Counted from the first letter of the stretch, positions 18,140 to 27,176 are shown. The stretch is 64,000 bases of DNA from Amycolatopsis sacchari (GCF_900114035.1 NZ_FORP01000012.1:153315-217314); one strand, 5' to 3'. The notes: generated by a model from the sequence alone, not told the origin. Made by a program: numbers and translations.

Positions 18140-19049
18140 CCAGGTCGTAGGCGACGTGGGACGCCGCCACCGCGGTGATCTCGGCGTGGTCGTAGGCGGG
18201 CGCCAGCTCGACCACGTCCGCGCCGACGAGCCGGCACGTCCGCAGCCCACGCAGGATCTCCAGTAGTTCCCGGCTGGTCAGGCCGCCCGCCTCGGGCGTG
18301 CCGGTGCCGGGCGCGTGCGCGGGGTCGAGCACGTCGATGTCCACGGAGACGTACAGCGGGCGGTCGCCGATCCGCTGGCGCAGCGCGTCTACGGTCTCGT
18401 CGACGCCGCGCCGCAGGACGTCGGCGGCGGTGACGATGCCGAAGCCGAGCTTCTGGTCGTCGTCGAGGTCCGCCTTGCCGTACAGCGGGCCGCGCGTGCC
18501 GATGTGGCACACCGCGCTCGTGTCGAGGACGCCCTCCTCGACGGCGCGGCGGAACGGGGTGCCGTGCGTGTACGGCTCGCCGAAGTAGGTGTCCCACGTG
18601 TCGAGGTGCGCGTCGAAGTGCAGCAGCGCCACCGGGCCGTGCTTCTTGGCCGCGGCGCGCAGCAGCGGCAGCGCGATGGTGTGGTCGCCGCCGACGGTGA
18701 CCAGCTTGGTGCCGCCCGCGGAAAGCGCTTCCACTTCGTGCTGCAGGGTTTCGATCGCCTCGCCGATGTTGAACGGGTTCACCGCGATGTCCCCGGCGTC
18801 GGCGACCTGCGCGGCTTCGAACGGCGCCACGTCCAGACCGGGGTGGTACGGGCGCAGCAGGCGGCTCGCCTCACGCAGCGCGGCGGGGCCGAAGCGGGCG
18901 CCCGGCCGGTACGACACGCCGCTGTCGAACGGGACCCCGACCACGGCGACGTCGGCGTGCTCGACCTGGTCCAGCCGCGGCAGCCGGGCGAACGTGGCGA
19001 ACCCGGCGAAGCGGGGGACGCGGGACGAATCGACGGGACCGACAGTCAT
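18117..19049 (-). CDS. agmatinase/guanidinobutyrase-type ureohydrolase
   Basis: 310-aa binuclear-manganese ureohydrolase that cleaves urea from a guanidino compound. The metal ligands are all present: His123 in GGDHTI, Asp146/His148/Asp150 in HFDAHLDTW, and Asp237/Asp239 in [12 protein letters not shown]. Agmatine giving putrescine is the default reaction, but guanidinobutyrate or guanidinopropionate enzymes share these motifs. It follows a sodium:solute symporter in an operon (4-base overlap), with a divergent PucR regulator. This suggests uptake and nitrogen salvage from a guanidino substrate. Confidence 0.88.
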   Translation of the reverse strand: MTVGPVDSSRVPRFAGFATFARLPRLDQVEHADVAVVGVPFDSGVSYRPGARFGPAALREASRLLRPYHPGLDVAPFEAAQVADAGDIAVNPFNIGEAIETLQHEVEALSAGGTKLVTVGGDHTIALPLLRAAAKKHGPVALLHFDAHLDTWDTYFGEPYTHGTPFRRAVEEGVLDTSAVCHIGTRGPLYGKADLDDDQKLGFGIVTAADVLRRGVDETVDALRQRIGDRPLYVSVDIDVLDPAHAPGTGTPEAGGLTSRELLEILRGLRTCRLVGADVVELAPAYDHAEITAVAASHVAYDLVSLLSLR

Positions 19050-20482
19050 GATGCGGCAACTCCTTCACGCTCCGGCTGAGCCGCTTTCCCGCTCAGCCGT
19101 TCTGTCCAGCGCGCCAGCACGTCCGCGGGGGTTCGCGGCGTCGCGAAGCTGACGGCGAGGTAGGCGACCAGGCTCGCGCCGAGGCCGTAGTAGATGGGCT
19201 CGTTCGCCTCGAGCCCGTCCGTGACCATGAAGACGATCACCACGATCGACCCGGTCACCATCGACGCGAGCGCGCCCGCGCGGGTGCCGCGCCTGACGAA
19301 CAACGCGCCGAGGATCGCCACCAGCAGCCCGCCGACCAGCAGGTTGTAGGCCACGGTCAGCGCCGCCACCACGTCGGTCACGACCATCGCGATGCCGATG
19401 GCCACCAGCCCGAGCACGAGCGTCACCACGCGGTTCGCGTTCACCCCCAGCGGGCGGGCGCGGAAGCGCGCGAGCAGGTCGTTGGTGCTGACCGTCGAGC
19501 ACGCGATGAGCGCGCCGCTCGCGGTCGACATGAGCGCCGACAGCGCCGCCGCCAGCACGAGCCCGCGCACGCCCGTGGGCAGCAGGCGCTCGGCGATGGT
19601 GGCGAACGCGTCCTGCGCGCTGGCCAGGTCCGGGTACAGCGCCTTGGCCGCGGTGCCGATGAGGGCGCCCGCGAGGCCGTAGAGCAGGCAGTAGACGCCG
19701 GAGATGATCCCGCCCGTCGTGGCGACCCGCGGGGTGCGGGCGGTGAACACGCGCTGCCAGATGTCCTGGCCGATGAGCAGGCCGAAACCGTAGATGAGCA
19801 CGTAGGTGAAGATCGTGCCGCCGCCGATGCTGGTGAACGAGAAGTAGCTGCCGTCCAGCCGCTCGCGCAGCCCGTCGAACCCGCCGGCCGACGTCAGCGC
19901 GATCGGCAGCAGCAACGCGAAGATGCCGATCGTCTTCACCACGAACTGCGCGATGTCGGTGAGCGTGATCGACCACATCCCGCCGAGCACCGAGTACAGC
20001 ACGACGATCGCGCCGCCGATGGCGATGCCCGCGGCGTCCGGGATGTCCAGCAGGACCTTGAAGATCGTGGCGAACGCGAGCGTCGAGGTGACGGTGAGCA
20101 TGAGGGCGTAGGCCCACATCACGACGCCGGAGATGGTGCTCGTGCTGCCGCCGTAGCGCAGGTCGAGCATCTCGCCGACGGTGTAGACGCGGAGTTTGAC
20201 CAGCCGCCGCGCGAACACCGCGTGCAGCACGAGGATGCCGAGCCCGATCGTGATCACGAGCCAGGCACCGGAGATGCCGTAGGTGTAGCCGAGCTTGACG
20301 CCGCCGATCGTGGACGCGCCGCCGAGCACGACGGCCGACATCGTGCCGGAGTACATGAACCAGCCGAGCCGCCTGCCCGCGACGAGGTAGTCGCTCTTGG
20401 TGCGGGCGAGGCGCAGGCCGTACCAGCCGATCCCGATCATCGCCACTATGTAGAGCCCGATCACCGCGTAGTCGCCGCCCAC
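19046..20482 (-). CDS. sodium:solute symporter family transporter
   Basis: 478-aa SSS-family permease with about 13 hydrophobic segments, starting [19 protein letters not shown] and carrying the family glycine-rich [19 protein letters not shown]. The GTG at 20482 was chosen because a perfect AAGGAGG lies six bases upstream; an earlier in-frame start would add 38 unrelated residues. Its stop overlaps the agmatinase start, so it probably imports that enzyme's substrate with Na+. It is divergent from the PucR gene over 101 bp. Confidence 0.88.
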   Translation of the reverse strand: MGGDYAVIGLYIVAMIGIGWYGLRLARTKSDYLVAGRRLGWFMYSGTMSAVVLGGASTIGGVKLGYTYGISGAWLVITIGLGILVLHAVFARRLVKLRVYTVGEMLDLRYGGSTSTISGVVMWAYALMLTVTSTLAFATIFKVLLDIPDAAGIAIGGAIVVLYSVLGGMWSITLTDIAQFVVKTIGIFALLLPIALTSAGGFDGLRERLDGSYFSFTSIGGGTIFTYVLIYGFGLLIGQDIWQRVFTARTPRVATTGGIISGVYCLLYGLAGALIGTAAKALYPDLASAQDAFATIAERLLPTGVRGLVLAAALSALMSTASGALIACSTVSTNDLLARFRARPLGVNANRVVTLVLGLVAIGIAMVVTDVVAALTVAYNLLVGGLLVAILGALFVRRGTRAGALASMVTGSIVVIVFMVTDGLEANEPIYYGLGASLVAYLAVSFATPRTPADVLARWTERLSGKAAQPEREGVAAS

Positions 20483-20583
20483 GCCGGCCTCCTTCCCTCG
20501 TGCCGTTCCGGTCACCGTAGGACTCCGGGCCCGGCGTGCAGGAGAGGACGAACCATCCCAATCCGGGTTAGTCTCTGGCTGAA

Positions 20584-22029
20584 ATGGCCAAGACACCGCC
20601 GCGGATGGAACCGGATGTCACCGTCCCGTTAAGAGCCGTGGTCGACGACCCCGCTCTCGCGCTGGAGCCGGTGCGGGAGACCTTGCGTCCCGGCACGCTC
20701 GACCTGCCCGTCCGCTGGGCGCACGTGAGCGAACTGCGTGAGCCGGGGCCGTACCTGCTGGGCGAGGAACTGCTGCTGACCGCGGGCGTGAACCTGCCGG
20801 ACGAGCAGCGCGAGGTCGAGCGCTACGTGCGCGGGCTGCGGGACGCCGGGATCACGGCGCTCGGTTTCGGCGTCACACCGCCGCTGCACGAGGAGCTGCC
20901 GCGGACGCTGCGCCGGGCGTGCGCCCGGTACGGCCTGCCGTTGCTCGTCGTCCCGGTGACCACGCCGTTCCTGGCGATCAGCCGGGCGGTGGCGGTCGCG
21001 CTCGCGGAGGCGAGCCAGCGGGACCAGCGGCGGATCGCGGAAGCCAGGGAAGCGCTTACCCGCGCCGCGTCCGCCGGGCCCGAGGAGGTCGCGCGCGGGC
21101 TCGCACACCGCGTGCCGGGTTGGGTCGCGCTGGTGAACGCCGACGGCACCGCGGCCGTGGAGGTGCGCGCACCCCTGCCGTTCCCGCCTGAGCTGACCGC
21201 ATTGCTGGCCCGGCTGCGCGACGGCACCGGAATCCGCAGCGCGACAACGGAACTGGCTGACGGCAAGTTCGTGCTCGCGCAACCGGTGTACCCGCAGGCA
21301 ACGGCGTCGCGCCTGCTCGTCGTGGGACGGCGGCAGCGGTTCGAGGCGACGGACCGGGCGGTGGTCGGCATCGGTGCGGCGTTGCTGGGGCTGGCCGACC
21401 AGCCGGGAGCGGCGGCGCTGGGCGGGACGCTGACCGCGCTGTTGCTGGGCCGTGCGGACGCGGACGGGGTGCTGGGGGAGTTGCTGCCGTCAGGGGAGTA
21501 CCGGGTGGTGGCAGGCGTGCCGGAAGGGAGTGCACCCGGCATCGGCTGGCTGCGTGACCGGCTCGGCACCCCGCTCGTGGAGACCAGCGAAGGTTTCACC
21601 GCCATCGTGAGCACGGCGCCGGACCTCGGCGAACTGCGGGCACACGGCTGGCTCGCCGTCACGACCCGGCCCGTAGAACCCGGCGAACTTCCCGTCGCCG
21701 CAAGGGAAATCCCCGCACTGCTGCAACGCGCGCGGTCGACGGGCAAGCCGATCACCGCGGGAGAGGGCTTCGACGCGATCGTCCCACCAGAGGTCGCCAG
21801 GAGCTACGCCGTCCGCACGCTCGCGCCGATCGCGGACCGCCCGGAGCTGCTCGACACCCTTCGCGCGTGGCTCGCGCACCACGGCGGCTGGGACCGCACC
21901 GCGGCGGCGCTGGGCGTGCACCGCAACAGCGTCAGACACCGGATCGGACAGGCCGGACGCCTGCTGGGCGCCGACCTGTCCGATCCCGAGGTGCGTATGC
22001 GGTTGTGGTTCGCCCTCAGCAGGGCCTGA
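20584..22029 (+). CDS. PucR-family transcriptional regulator
   Basis: 481-aa regulator. The N-terminal PucR ligand-sensing domain spans about residues 15-135 (LRPGTLDLPVRWAHVSELRE and later GITALGFGV). A long linker/GGDEF-like region follows, and the C-terminal HTH_30 domain is near 420-480 (WDRTAAALGVHRNSVRHRIGQ). PucR proteins usually activate nitrogen-compound catabolic genes in response to a metabolite. The divergent symporter-agmatinase operon is the obvious target. It ends two bases before the stop of the convergent XRE gene. A second in-frame ATG at 20605 is an alternative start. Confidence 0.87.
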   Translation: MAKTPPRMEPDVTVPLRAVVDDPALALEPVRETLRPGTLDLPVRWAHVSELREPGPYLLGEELLLTAGVNLPDEQREVERYVRGLRDAGITALGFGVTPPLHEELPRTLRRACARYGLPLLVVPVTTPFLAISRAVAVALAEASQRDQRRIAEAREALTRAASAGPEEVARGLAHRVPGWVALVNADGTAAVEVRAPLPFPPELTALLARLRDGTGIRSATTELADGKFVLAQPVYPQATASRLLVVGRRQRFEATDRAVVGIGAALLGLADQPGAAALGGTLTALLLGRADADGVLGELLPSGEYRVVAGVPEGSAPGIGWLRDRLGTPLVETSEGFTAIVSTAPDLGELRAHGWLAVTTRPVEPGELPVAAREIPALLQRARSTGKPITAGEGFDAIVPPEVARSYAVRTLAPIADRPELLDTLRAWLAHHGGWDRTAAALGVHRNSVRHRIGQAGRLLGADLSDPEVRMRLWFALSRA

Positions 22030-22031
22030 TC

Positions 22032-22283
22032 TCACTCGACGACGGCGATGTCCCCGTCGTCGAAGTGGATCGTCTGCCGCAGCCTGCCGCCGAGCGCGCT
22101 CGCGTACTGGGAAAGCGCTTCCCGCTCCGCGATCGAACCGCGCTCGATCTCGTACACGTGGCTCTGGGTCACTCCCATCTTCTCGGCGAGGTGGTGCTGC
22201 GTCAGGCCGCGGCTGCGGCGGATCTCGGCGAGCCGGTGCCCTCGCACGGCGTTCAGCAGCTCCTCGCTCGCGGTTTCGGCCAT
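22032..22283 (-). CDS. XRE-type helix-turn-helix regulator
   Basis: 83-aa protein consisting of one Cro/C1-type HTH (about residues 17-70: LAEIRRSRGLTQHHLAEKMG, then VTQSHVYEIERGS) with an acidic C-terminal tail. It is the last gene of the six-gene redox operon, one base after the ferredoxin reductase stop. Resemblance to HigA-like antitoxins is superficial and no toxin is adjacent, so I read it as a local regulator of the operon. Confidence 0.83.
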   Translation of the reverse strand: MAETASEELLNAVRGHRLAEIRRSRGLTQHHLAEKMGVTQSHVYEIERGSIAEREALSQYASALGGRLRQTIHFDDGDIAVVE

Positions 22284-22284
22284 G

Positions 22285-23541
22285 TCACACCCCTTGCCCC
22301 ACGGTCAGCCACTCCTCTTCGGAGAAGACCGCTTCGCCGAGGTCGACGCCCTCGGGCTCCGGTGCGGGGGTGTACTCCGGCACCGGCAGGCGCCGTTCGA
22401 GTTCGGCGGTCCACTGCAGCATCGCGCGGGGCCGGTCCCAGCTCGCCGCGCCGACCAGCTGCCCGTTGCGGACGAAGCCGGTCACGCCGTCGGCCAGCTG
22501 CACGGTGTCCTCGCCGAGCGCGGGCATGCCGGCCATCTGCAGCCGGTGCTCGTAGATGCTCGACCAGGCGCGTGGCAGCGGCGTGAACGGCTTCGCGAGC
22601 CGCCTGCCCACCATGAGGTTCTCCGCCGCGGCCCGTGCGGACTCCACCGCGTTGATCCAGTGCTCGACGCGCCGGGGCGTTTCGTCGAAGCGCAGGTTGG
22701 GCCAGCGCGCGACGTCCCCGGCCACGACGACGTCCTCGGCGCCCTCGGCGAACAGGGTCGCGTCGCACAGCACGCCGTCGGTGATGTCCAGGCCCGAACC
22801 CCGCAGCCAGTCGACCGCGGGCACGCTGCCGATCGCCAGCACCACGCAGCTCGCCACGACGAGCTGGTTGTTGGTCAGGTGCAGGCCGAACGCGTCCTTC
22901 GTGCTGATCCAGTGCCGCACCTCGGAGTTCATCGCCAGCCCCGCGCGGTGCTTCTCGTGCGTCTCCGTCACCGCCTGCGCGACGCGCGGGCCGAACCGGT
23001 ACAGCGGCGCCTTGGCGTGCCCGACGAGCGTGACGTCCCGGCCGAGCGTGCGCATGCTCGCGGCGAACTCGCAGCCGATGAGCCCGCTGCCGATCACGAC
23101 CGCGGGCTTGTTGCTGGCGGTCAGCGCGCGGCGCAGCGACACCGCGTCCTCGACCGTCCGCAGCACCCGCACGCGCGGGTCGTGCCGGGGCGCGCCCGGC
23201 AGGTGCCGCGGCACGACACCGGTCGCGATGATCAGCCCGTCGTACCAGAGCTCCTCCTTGCCGGGCAGGTGCACGACGCGCTGGTTGGTGTCCAGGTGCG
23301 TGGCGCGGGTGCCCAGCCGCCAGTGCGCGTCCAGCTCGACGTAGGGCTTCAGGCCGGCGTCGATCGGCCGGATCTGGCCGGTCACCAGCTGCTTCGACAC
23401 CATCGGCCGGTGGTAGGGCTTCCGCCGCTCGTCCCCGACGATGATGATCTCGCCGTCGAAGTTCAGCTCGCGCAGCCGTTCGGCCGCGCGCAGGCCGGCG
23501 ACCCCGCCGCCGACGATGACGATCCTGTCTCCATCACTCAT
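22285..23541 (-). CDS. FAD-dependent ferredoxin reductase-type NAD(P)H oxidoreductase
   Basis: 418-aa two-dinucleotide-fold flavoprotein. The FAD motif VIVGGGVAGLRAAERL begins at residue 8, the NAD(P)H motif VVIGSGLIGCEFA sits near 148, and the second FAD contact VVVAGDVARWPN near 270 is the usual TxxxxxxAxGD-like strand. This is the architecture of ferredoxin/rubredoxin reductases of putidaredoxin-reductase type. It overlaps the ferredoxin gene by eight bases, so it very likely reduces that ferredoxin with NAD(P)H. Given the preceding membrane cytochrome, electrons may flow onward to, or arrive from, the membrane. Confidence 0.88.
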   Translation of the reverse strand: MSDGDRIVIVGGGVAGLRAAERLRELNFDGEIIIVGDERRKPYHRPMVSKQLVTGQIRPIDAGLKPYVELDAHWRLGTRATHLDTNQRVVHLPGKEELWYDGLIIATGVVPRHLPGAPRHDPRVRVLRTVEDAVSLRRALTASNKPAVVIGSGLIGCEFAASMRTLGRDVTLVGHAKAPLYRFGPRVAQAVTETHEKHRAGLAMNSEVRHWISTKDAFGLHLTNNQLVVASCVVLAIGSVPAVDWLRGSGLDITDGVLCDATLFAEGAEDVVVAGDVARWPNLRFDETPRRVEHWINAVESARAAAENLMVGRRLAKPFTPLPRAWSSIYEHRLQMAGMPALGEDTVQLADGVTGFVRNGQLVGAASWDRPRAMLQWTAELERRLPVPEYTPAPEPEGVDLGEAVFSEEEWLTVGQGV

Positions 23542-23761
23542 CAGACATCCCTCTCAGGACGATGGCCTGCATCGGGCAGCAGCGGGCCGCCGCGGCGGCC
23601 TGCTCGAAGTCCTCCTCCTGGAGCTGGCGCCGGTAGCGGAGCCTGCCGTCGCGGTCGAGCTGGAACAGGCCGGGCGCCTCCCACACGCAGATCCCGAAGA
23701 CCTCGCAGCGGTCGTTGTCCACGCTGATCCGCGGGCCGCGGAAGCGGTTGAGCGTCTTCAT
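23534..23761 (-). CDS. [3Fe-4S]-type ferredoxin
   Basis: 75-aa ferredoxin with DRCEVFGICVWEAPGLF (Cys19, Cys25) and CCPMQAI (Cys61/Cys62). The spacing Cys-x5-Cys ... Cys-Pro fits the single-cluster [3Fe-4S] ferredoxins that serve actinobacterial P450s. A cluster-altering extra Cys beside the CP motif is unusual, and which of the two binds is uncertain. The ATG at 23761 overlaps the cytochrome gene stop by four bases, and its own end overlaps the reductase start. No P450 is nearby, so the electron partner is probably the adjacent membrane protein. Confidence 0.85.
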   Translation of the reverse strand: MKTLNRFRGPRISVDNDRCEVFGICVWEAPGLFQLDRDGRLRYRRQLQEEDFEQAAAAARCCPMQAIVLRGMSDE

Positions 23762-24345
23762 ACGAGCTCCTCCACCAGTCCGATGCGCTCGAGCGCGCGT
23801 GAGGGCAGGAACCGCAGCACCGACAGCGTGAACGTCGGCACCAGCAGCGTGATCCCGGCGAGCCACAGCACCGACAGGTGCCCGTTGGCGATCGCCCCGA
23901 AGAACGAGTGGATCGCCAGCAGCGGGATCGCCAGGTAGGCCAGCCGGTGCAGCCACAGCCAGCGGCGGTAGGCGATGAACCGGTGCGTGCTCGCGGTCAG
24001 CGCGATCGCGAGCATCAGTTCCAGCCCGATGATGCCGAACGCGTGCCTGGCGAGTCCGCCGGGCAGGAACGGCACGCTCAGCTGCACCACCGAGAACGCG
24101 CCGAGGGACAGGAAGTGGAACGCCGCCGCGTGCACGATGCCGAACGCGAGCGTGAGCGTCGCCAGCACCATGTGGCTGCCGCGCAACGCCTTGCGGCCGG
24201 TGATGTTGCGGACCCAGCCGGTGGCGGTCAGCACGCCCCAGCACAGCGTGAGGCACATGAACACGTAGGCGAGGCGTGCCGACATCTGCGCGACGCTGCG
24301 CAGCCCGGCGTCCGTCGTCGACTGAGCAAGAACGGACGTCGTCAT
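23758..24345 (-). CDS. ferric-reductase-like transmembrane cytochrome b
   Basis: 195-aa polytopic protein with about five membrane segments. Histidines at 58 and 72 (SHMVLA ... IVHAAAF) and at 133 and 146 (LHRLAYL ... AIHSFFG) are spaced 14 and 13 residues apart on two helices, the bis-haem ligand pattern of the ferric-reductase/YedZ transmembrane domain. There is no attached FAD or NADPH domain; the neighbouring ferredoxin and flavoprotein could supply that function in trans. It lies 12 bases after the broken DUF4142 gene and overlaps the ferredoxin start. Predicted to move electrons across the cytoplasmic membrane. Confidence 0.83.
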   Translation of the reverse strand: MTTSVLAQSTTDAGLRSVAQMSARLAYVFMCLTLCWGVLTATGWVRNITGRKALRGSHMVLATLTLAFGIVHAAAFHFLSLGAFSVVQLSVPFLPGGLARHAFGIIGLELMLAIALTASTHRFIAYRRWLWLHRLAYLAIPLLAIHSFFGAIANGHLSVLWLAGITLLVPTFTLSVLRFLPSRALERIGLVEELV

Positions 24346-24357
24346 CTGGACCGCCTT

Positions 24358-25129
24358 TCACCCCGCGGGCTGTTTTTCCCGCTCAGCAGTGCGGTTGGCT
24401 GCATAGTCGTCTCCTGGTCGATGTCTTCTTCTCGCGGAACTGCGGATGAGCCACAGCAGGAGCAGCGTCGCTCCGCACACCAGCAGGCCGAGCACCACGC
24501 TGGTGAGGATGTCCATGGACCCGAGGTTGAGCGCCGAGGCGGCCGAGGCCGACGCGGTCGTCCCGACGGGCGGCTGCGGCAGGGCGTCGAAATCGATGAG
24601 CCCGGTGCTCTCCAGCAGCGTGATGTGCCGCAGCACCACCTGGTTCGCGGTGTTGGCGAACGCGCGGATCTCGTCGTTGCGCGTGCCGGCGCGCACGTTG
24701 CCGATGATCGGGAAAGATCACGCCGTGCGCGGCACGCAGCCGGTTGGCGAAGACCCGCTCGAACTGCGCCGACGAAGGGGCGGTGCGCATCTCGGTGAGC
24801 CAGCTCTGCTGGTCCGGCGTCGGCTGGTCGGGCAGCACCACGCGGTACTTCGCCGCGAGGTCGCGCACGGCCACGTCGAGCCTGCCGTGGTCGACCATCA
24901 GCGTCTGCCCGACGTTGCGCACCTGCGGGGTCTGCGCCCGCACCCTGGCCATGTCGCCGGCGGGCATCTCCCACAGCCCCGCCTGCCGGACGCGGTTGAG
25001 CAGGTCCCGGTCCGAGTCGGTGAGCGTCGCGGTCTGTGCCGAGGCGATCGCGGGTACGGCCAATTGGGCCAACACCAGTACGACCACCAGTACCAGCAGT
25101 TTCCGGAGCCGGTCAGAGTCCGAACGCAT
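24358..25129 (-). pseudogene. DUF4142 membrane-anchored secreted protein, frameshifted
   Basis: The N-terminal part (25129 down to about 24715) has a signal peptide (LLVLVVVLVLAQLAVPAIASA) and the first DUF4142 helices ending RAAHGVIFP. The second half continues in another frame from about 24712 (VRAGTRNDEIRAFANTANQV) and ends in a C-terminal membrane segment near DILTSVVLGLLVCGATLLLLW. The frames join if one base is removed from the GGGAAA run at 24710-24715. No stop or second start explains the split, so this is a frameshift or an assembly error. The start overlaps the lipoprotein gene by 17 bases. DUF4142 proteins are envelope helical-bundle proteins of unknown function. Confidence 0.8.
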
Positions 25130-25649
25130 CGGACCGCCCGGGGTCGGTGGCCTTGAGTACCTTCTCGCCGCGCGGCGTGATGGGGAACCACGCGCCGGCC
25201 ATGCCCTGCCCCGCGGTCTCACCCGGCATCTCGTCCTTGGTGTAGCGGTAGAGCGGCCAGCCGCCGAGCGTGGCCTGGTCGGTGCCGTCGTCCCTGGTCA
25301 GCGTGCCGACGAGGGATTGGTCCAGTCCGGTCAGGTGCTCGGTGGCGACGGCGGGCACGGGTTTCCACTGCTGCGCGCACGCGCCCGTGCACGTGGATTT
25401 CGGCGGGTTGGCGCTGTCGCGGTCGTAGCGGTAGATGGTGAACCCTCCACCGTCCACGACGATCTGGCCGAGGTCGAACGCGCGCACGGCGGTCAGCGCG
25501 GGGCCGATGTCGCTCGTGCCCATGGTCGCCATGCCGCTGGGACCTGCGGCGGAGGAGTACGGGCTGGAGACGTCACAGCCCGTGGTGACCGCGAACACGG
25601 CGAGTCCCGCCACGGCGATCGGGATCGCCGATCTCGGTTTTCGTTGCAT
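25113..25649 (-). CDS. Lipoprotein_15 (COG4315) repeat lipoprotein, single domain
   Basis: 178-aa predicted lipoprotein: signal peptide ending VTTGC (lipobox Cys about residue 25), then one Lipoprotein_15 unit with the YxYDxD-type motif FTIYRYDRDSANPP, STCTGACAQQWKPV and GWPLYRYTKDEMPG. I start at the ATG at 25649, which has GGAAGGAAG upstream and gives a proper signal peptide. It is the first gene of the six-gene operon behind the TGAACC-N16-CGTATC promoter at 25832-25805, and a paralogue of the two-unit lipoprotein at 28977. The biochemical role of the family is not established. Confidence 0.85.
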   Translation of the reverse strand: MQRKPRSAIPIAVAGLAVFAVTTGCDVSSPYSSAAGPSGMATMGTSDIGPALTAVRAFDLGQIVVDGGGFTIYRYDRDSANPPKSTCTGACAQQWKPVPAVATEHLTGLDQSLVGTLTRDDGTDQATLGGWPLYRYTKDEMPGETAGQGMAGAWFPITPRGEKVLKATDPGRSDAFGL

Positions 25650-25728
25650 CACAAAGAGACTTCCTTCCCTGTCGGGGGCCAGGGCGGTCACGTCCACCCG
25701 CAAAAGACCTGCGTGCGGACGTGGTGAA

Positions 25729-25758
25729 TCCACTGTGGACGGGGGAGTCCACAGTGGA
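25729..25758. promoter_or_regulatory. perfect 12-bp inverted repeat in lipoprotein operon leader
   Basis: TCCACTGTGGAC (25729-25740), six-base loop, GTCCACAGTGGA (25747-25758), with no mismatch. It lies between the divergent lipoprotein and sigma genes, about 45 bases downstream of the predicted -10 of the leftward promoter. It could be an operator or a leader-RNA hairpin; there is no T tract to make it a terminator. Confidence 0.65.
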
Positions 25759-25804
25759 GTGAAAGCGCTGTCGGGGGTCAGCGCCGTTGGGGCCTTCGCC
25801 GGGG

Positions 25805-25832
25805 GATACGGCGGGTGCCCGAATCCGGTTCA
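25805..25832 (-). promoter_or_regulatory. SigL-type ECF promoter for the redox operon
   Basis: Read on the minus strand: TGAACC (25832-25827), 16 bases, CGTATC (25810-25805). It points at the lipoprotein/cytochrome/ferredoxin operon, whose first start codon is about 155 bases downstream. The same elements with the same spacing occur at 27177 and 28899. They resemble what I recall for mycobacterial SigL promoters (TGAACC ... CGTGTC). Confidence 0.75.
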
Positions 25833-25885
25833 AAGAATGTGAAGGAATTTTTTGGTACTGGACTACTGCCCGGTTCACCGTAAAG

Positions 25886-26443
25886 ATGTCGCCCGTGGGA
25901 CGCCACAGCCGATCTTCACGAACCGTCGTCGAGCCGGAGGCCGACGCCGGTCCCGACGACCTCGCCGCCGCTCTGTACCAGGAGTTCGGGCGGCCACTGC
26001 TGTCGTTCGTGCTGACCTTGACGGCGGGCGACCGGCAGTGGGCCGAGGACGTCGTGCAGGAGACGCTGATCCGCGCGTGGCGCAACGCCGACAAGCTCGA
26101 CCGCGAGCCGGAGATGCTGCGCGCGTGGCTCTACACCGTGGCCCGCCGCATCGTCATCGACGGCTGGCGCAGCAGGCAGGCCCGTCCGCAGGAGGTGGAG
26201 GAGGCCGAGCCCGACTCCGTCGGCGTGCCCGACGAGTCGGACCGCACCCTCGCCGCGATGGTCGTCTACGAGGCGCTGCGCAACCTATCGCCGGAACAGC
26301 GGGAAGCCGTGCTGCAGACCTACATCCGGGACCGGACGGTGAACGAGGTCGCGGCCTCGCTCGGCATCCCCCCGGGTACGGTCAAGTCGCGCATCTACCA
26401 CGCGGTACGCGCGCTACGGCGGGCCTTACGAGATCGGGGGTGA
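25886..26443 (+). CDS. ECF sigma factor, SigL-like (copy 1)
   Basis: 185-aa extracytoplasmic-function sigma factor. Region 2 spans about residues 20-85 with DRQWAEDVVQETLIRAWRNA, and region 4 about 125-180 with LSPEQREAVLQTYI and a PPGTVKSRIYHAVRALRR recognition helix. I use the ATG at 25886. The anti-sigma gene begins six bases after its stop. It is divergent from the redox operon. I found no TGAACC-type promoter for this gene itself, in contrast to copy 2. It is paralogous to the sigma factor at 29929. Confidence 0.88.
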   Translation: MSPVGRHSRSSRTVVEPEADAGPDDLAAALYQEFGRPLLSFVLTLTAGDRQWAEDVVQETLIRAWRNADKLDREPEMLRAWLYTVARRIVIDGWRSRQARPQEVEEAEPDSVGVPDESDRTLAAMVVYEALRNLSPEQREAVLQTYIRDRTVNEVAASLGIPPGTVKSRIYHAVRALRRALRDRG

Positions 26444-26449
26444 CGTGAG

Positions 26450-27148
26450 GTGGGAGGGGTAGCGCACACCGACATCGCCGCCTACGTCCTCGGCGTTCTC
26501 GACGAAGCCGAGAGCGCGGTCTTCGAGGCCCACCTGCTCGACTGCCCGCACTGCCAGCTCGACCTGCTCGAGTTCTACGACCTGCCGGAGATCCTCGCCG
26601 AGGTCGGCAAGTACTGGCCGGACCCGCCGATCCCGCAGCCCCGCCCGCTGGGCGGCATGTTCGACGAGCTGGCCAGGCTGCGCCGCCGGAGCCGCATCAT
26701 CACGCGCATCGCCACGGTGGCCGCGGTGCTGCTCATCATCGCGGGACCGCTGCTCACCCTCGCGCTGCTGCCGTCGGACTCCCGCGGCGAGGCGGCGCCC
26801 CCGCCCGCGCCGGTCGCCGCGAGCACCCAGGCGCCGCCGGGCACGGCGAGCATGTTCGTGGGCAGTGAGACCGGGAAGTCGTTGCAGGCGCAGGTGATCG
26901 TGCAACCGACGCCGTGGGGTTCGAACGTCGACCTCGAACTCGGCGGTGCCTCCGGGCCCAAGACCTGCCAGCTGGTCGCCGTGCCGTGGGCCGGCACCGA
27001 ACAGGTCGTCGCCACCTGGACCGTGCCCGCGACCGGCAGCGCTGATCCGCTGCGGATCTCCGGCGGCACCGGCATGTCGCCCGCCGAGATCGCCCGGTTC
27101 GAGATCCGCACCACTGAGGGCGAGCTGCTCGCGACCATCCCGCGCTGA
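26450..27148 (+). CDS. RslA-like zinc anti-sigma factor (copy 1)
   Basis: 232-aa membrane anti-sigma factor. The zinc-binding ZAS motif is His28-x3-Cys32-x2-Cys35 (FEAHLLDCPHCQ), with an additional His6. One transmembrane segment covers about residues 83-107. The C-terminal 120 residues are extracytoplasmic and contain a beta domain with WGSNVDLELGG and a TWTVPATG strand, as in mycobacterial RslA. It should hold the upstream sigma factor inactive until the zinc site is oxidised or the outer domain senses stress. GTG start just after the sigma stop. Confidence 0.87.
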   Translation: MGGVAHTDIAAYVLGVLDEAESAVFEAHLLDCPHCQLDLLEFYDLPEILAEVGKYWPDPPIPQPRPLGGMFDELARLRRRSRIITRIATVAAVLLIIAGPLLTLALLPSDSRGEAAPPPAPVAASTQAPPGTASMFVGSETGKSLQAQVIVQPTPWGSNVDLELGGASGPKTCQLVAVPWAGTEQVVATWTVPATGSADPLRISGGTGMSPAEIARFEIRTTEGELLATIPR

Positions 27149-27176
27149 CCAGGGAAGATAACGGCCAGGTCGCGTT

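Noticed and set aside
22032..22283. XRE protein as a HigA-type antitoxin
   Set aside because: No toxin-sized partner adjoins it and it is embedded as the last gene of the redox operon.
25833..25885. A rightward SigL-type promoter for sigma copy 1
   Set aside because: TGAAGG is present but no CGT element follows at 15-17 bases; the promoter of this gene remains unidentified.
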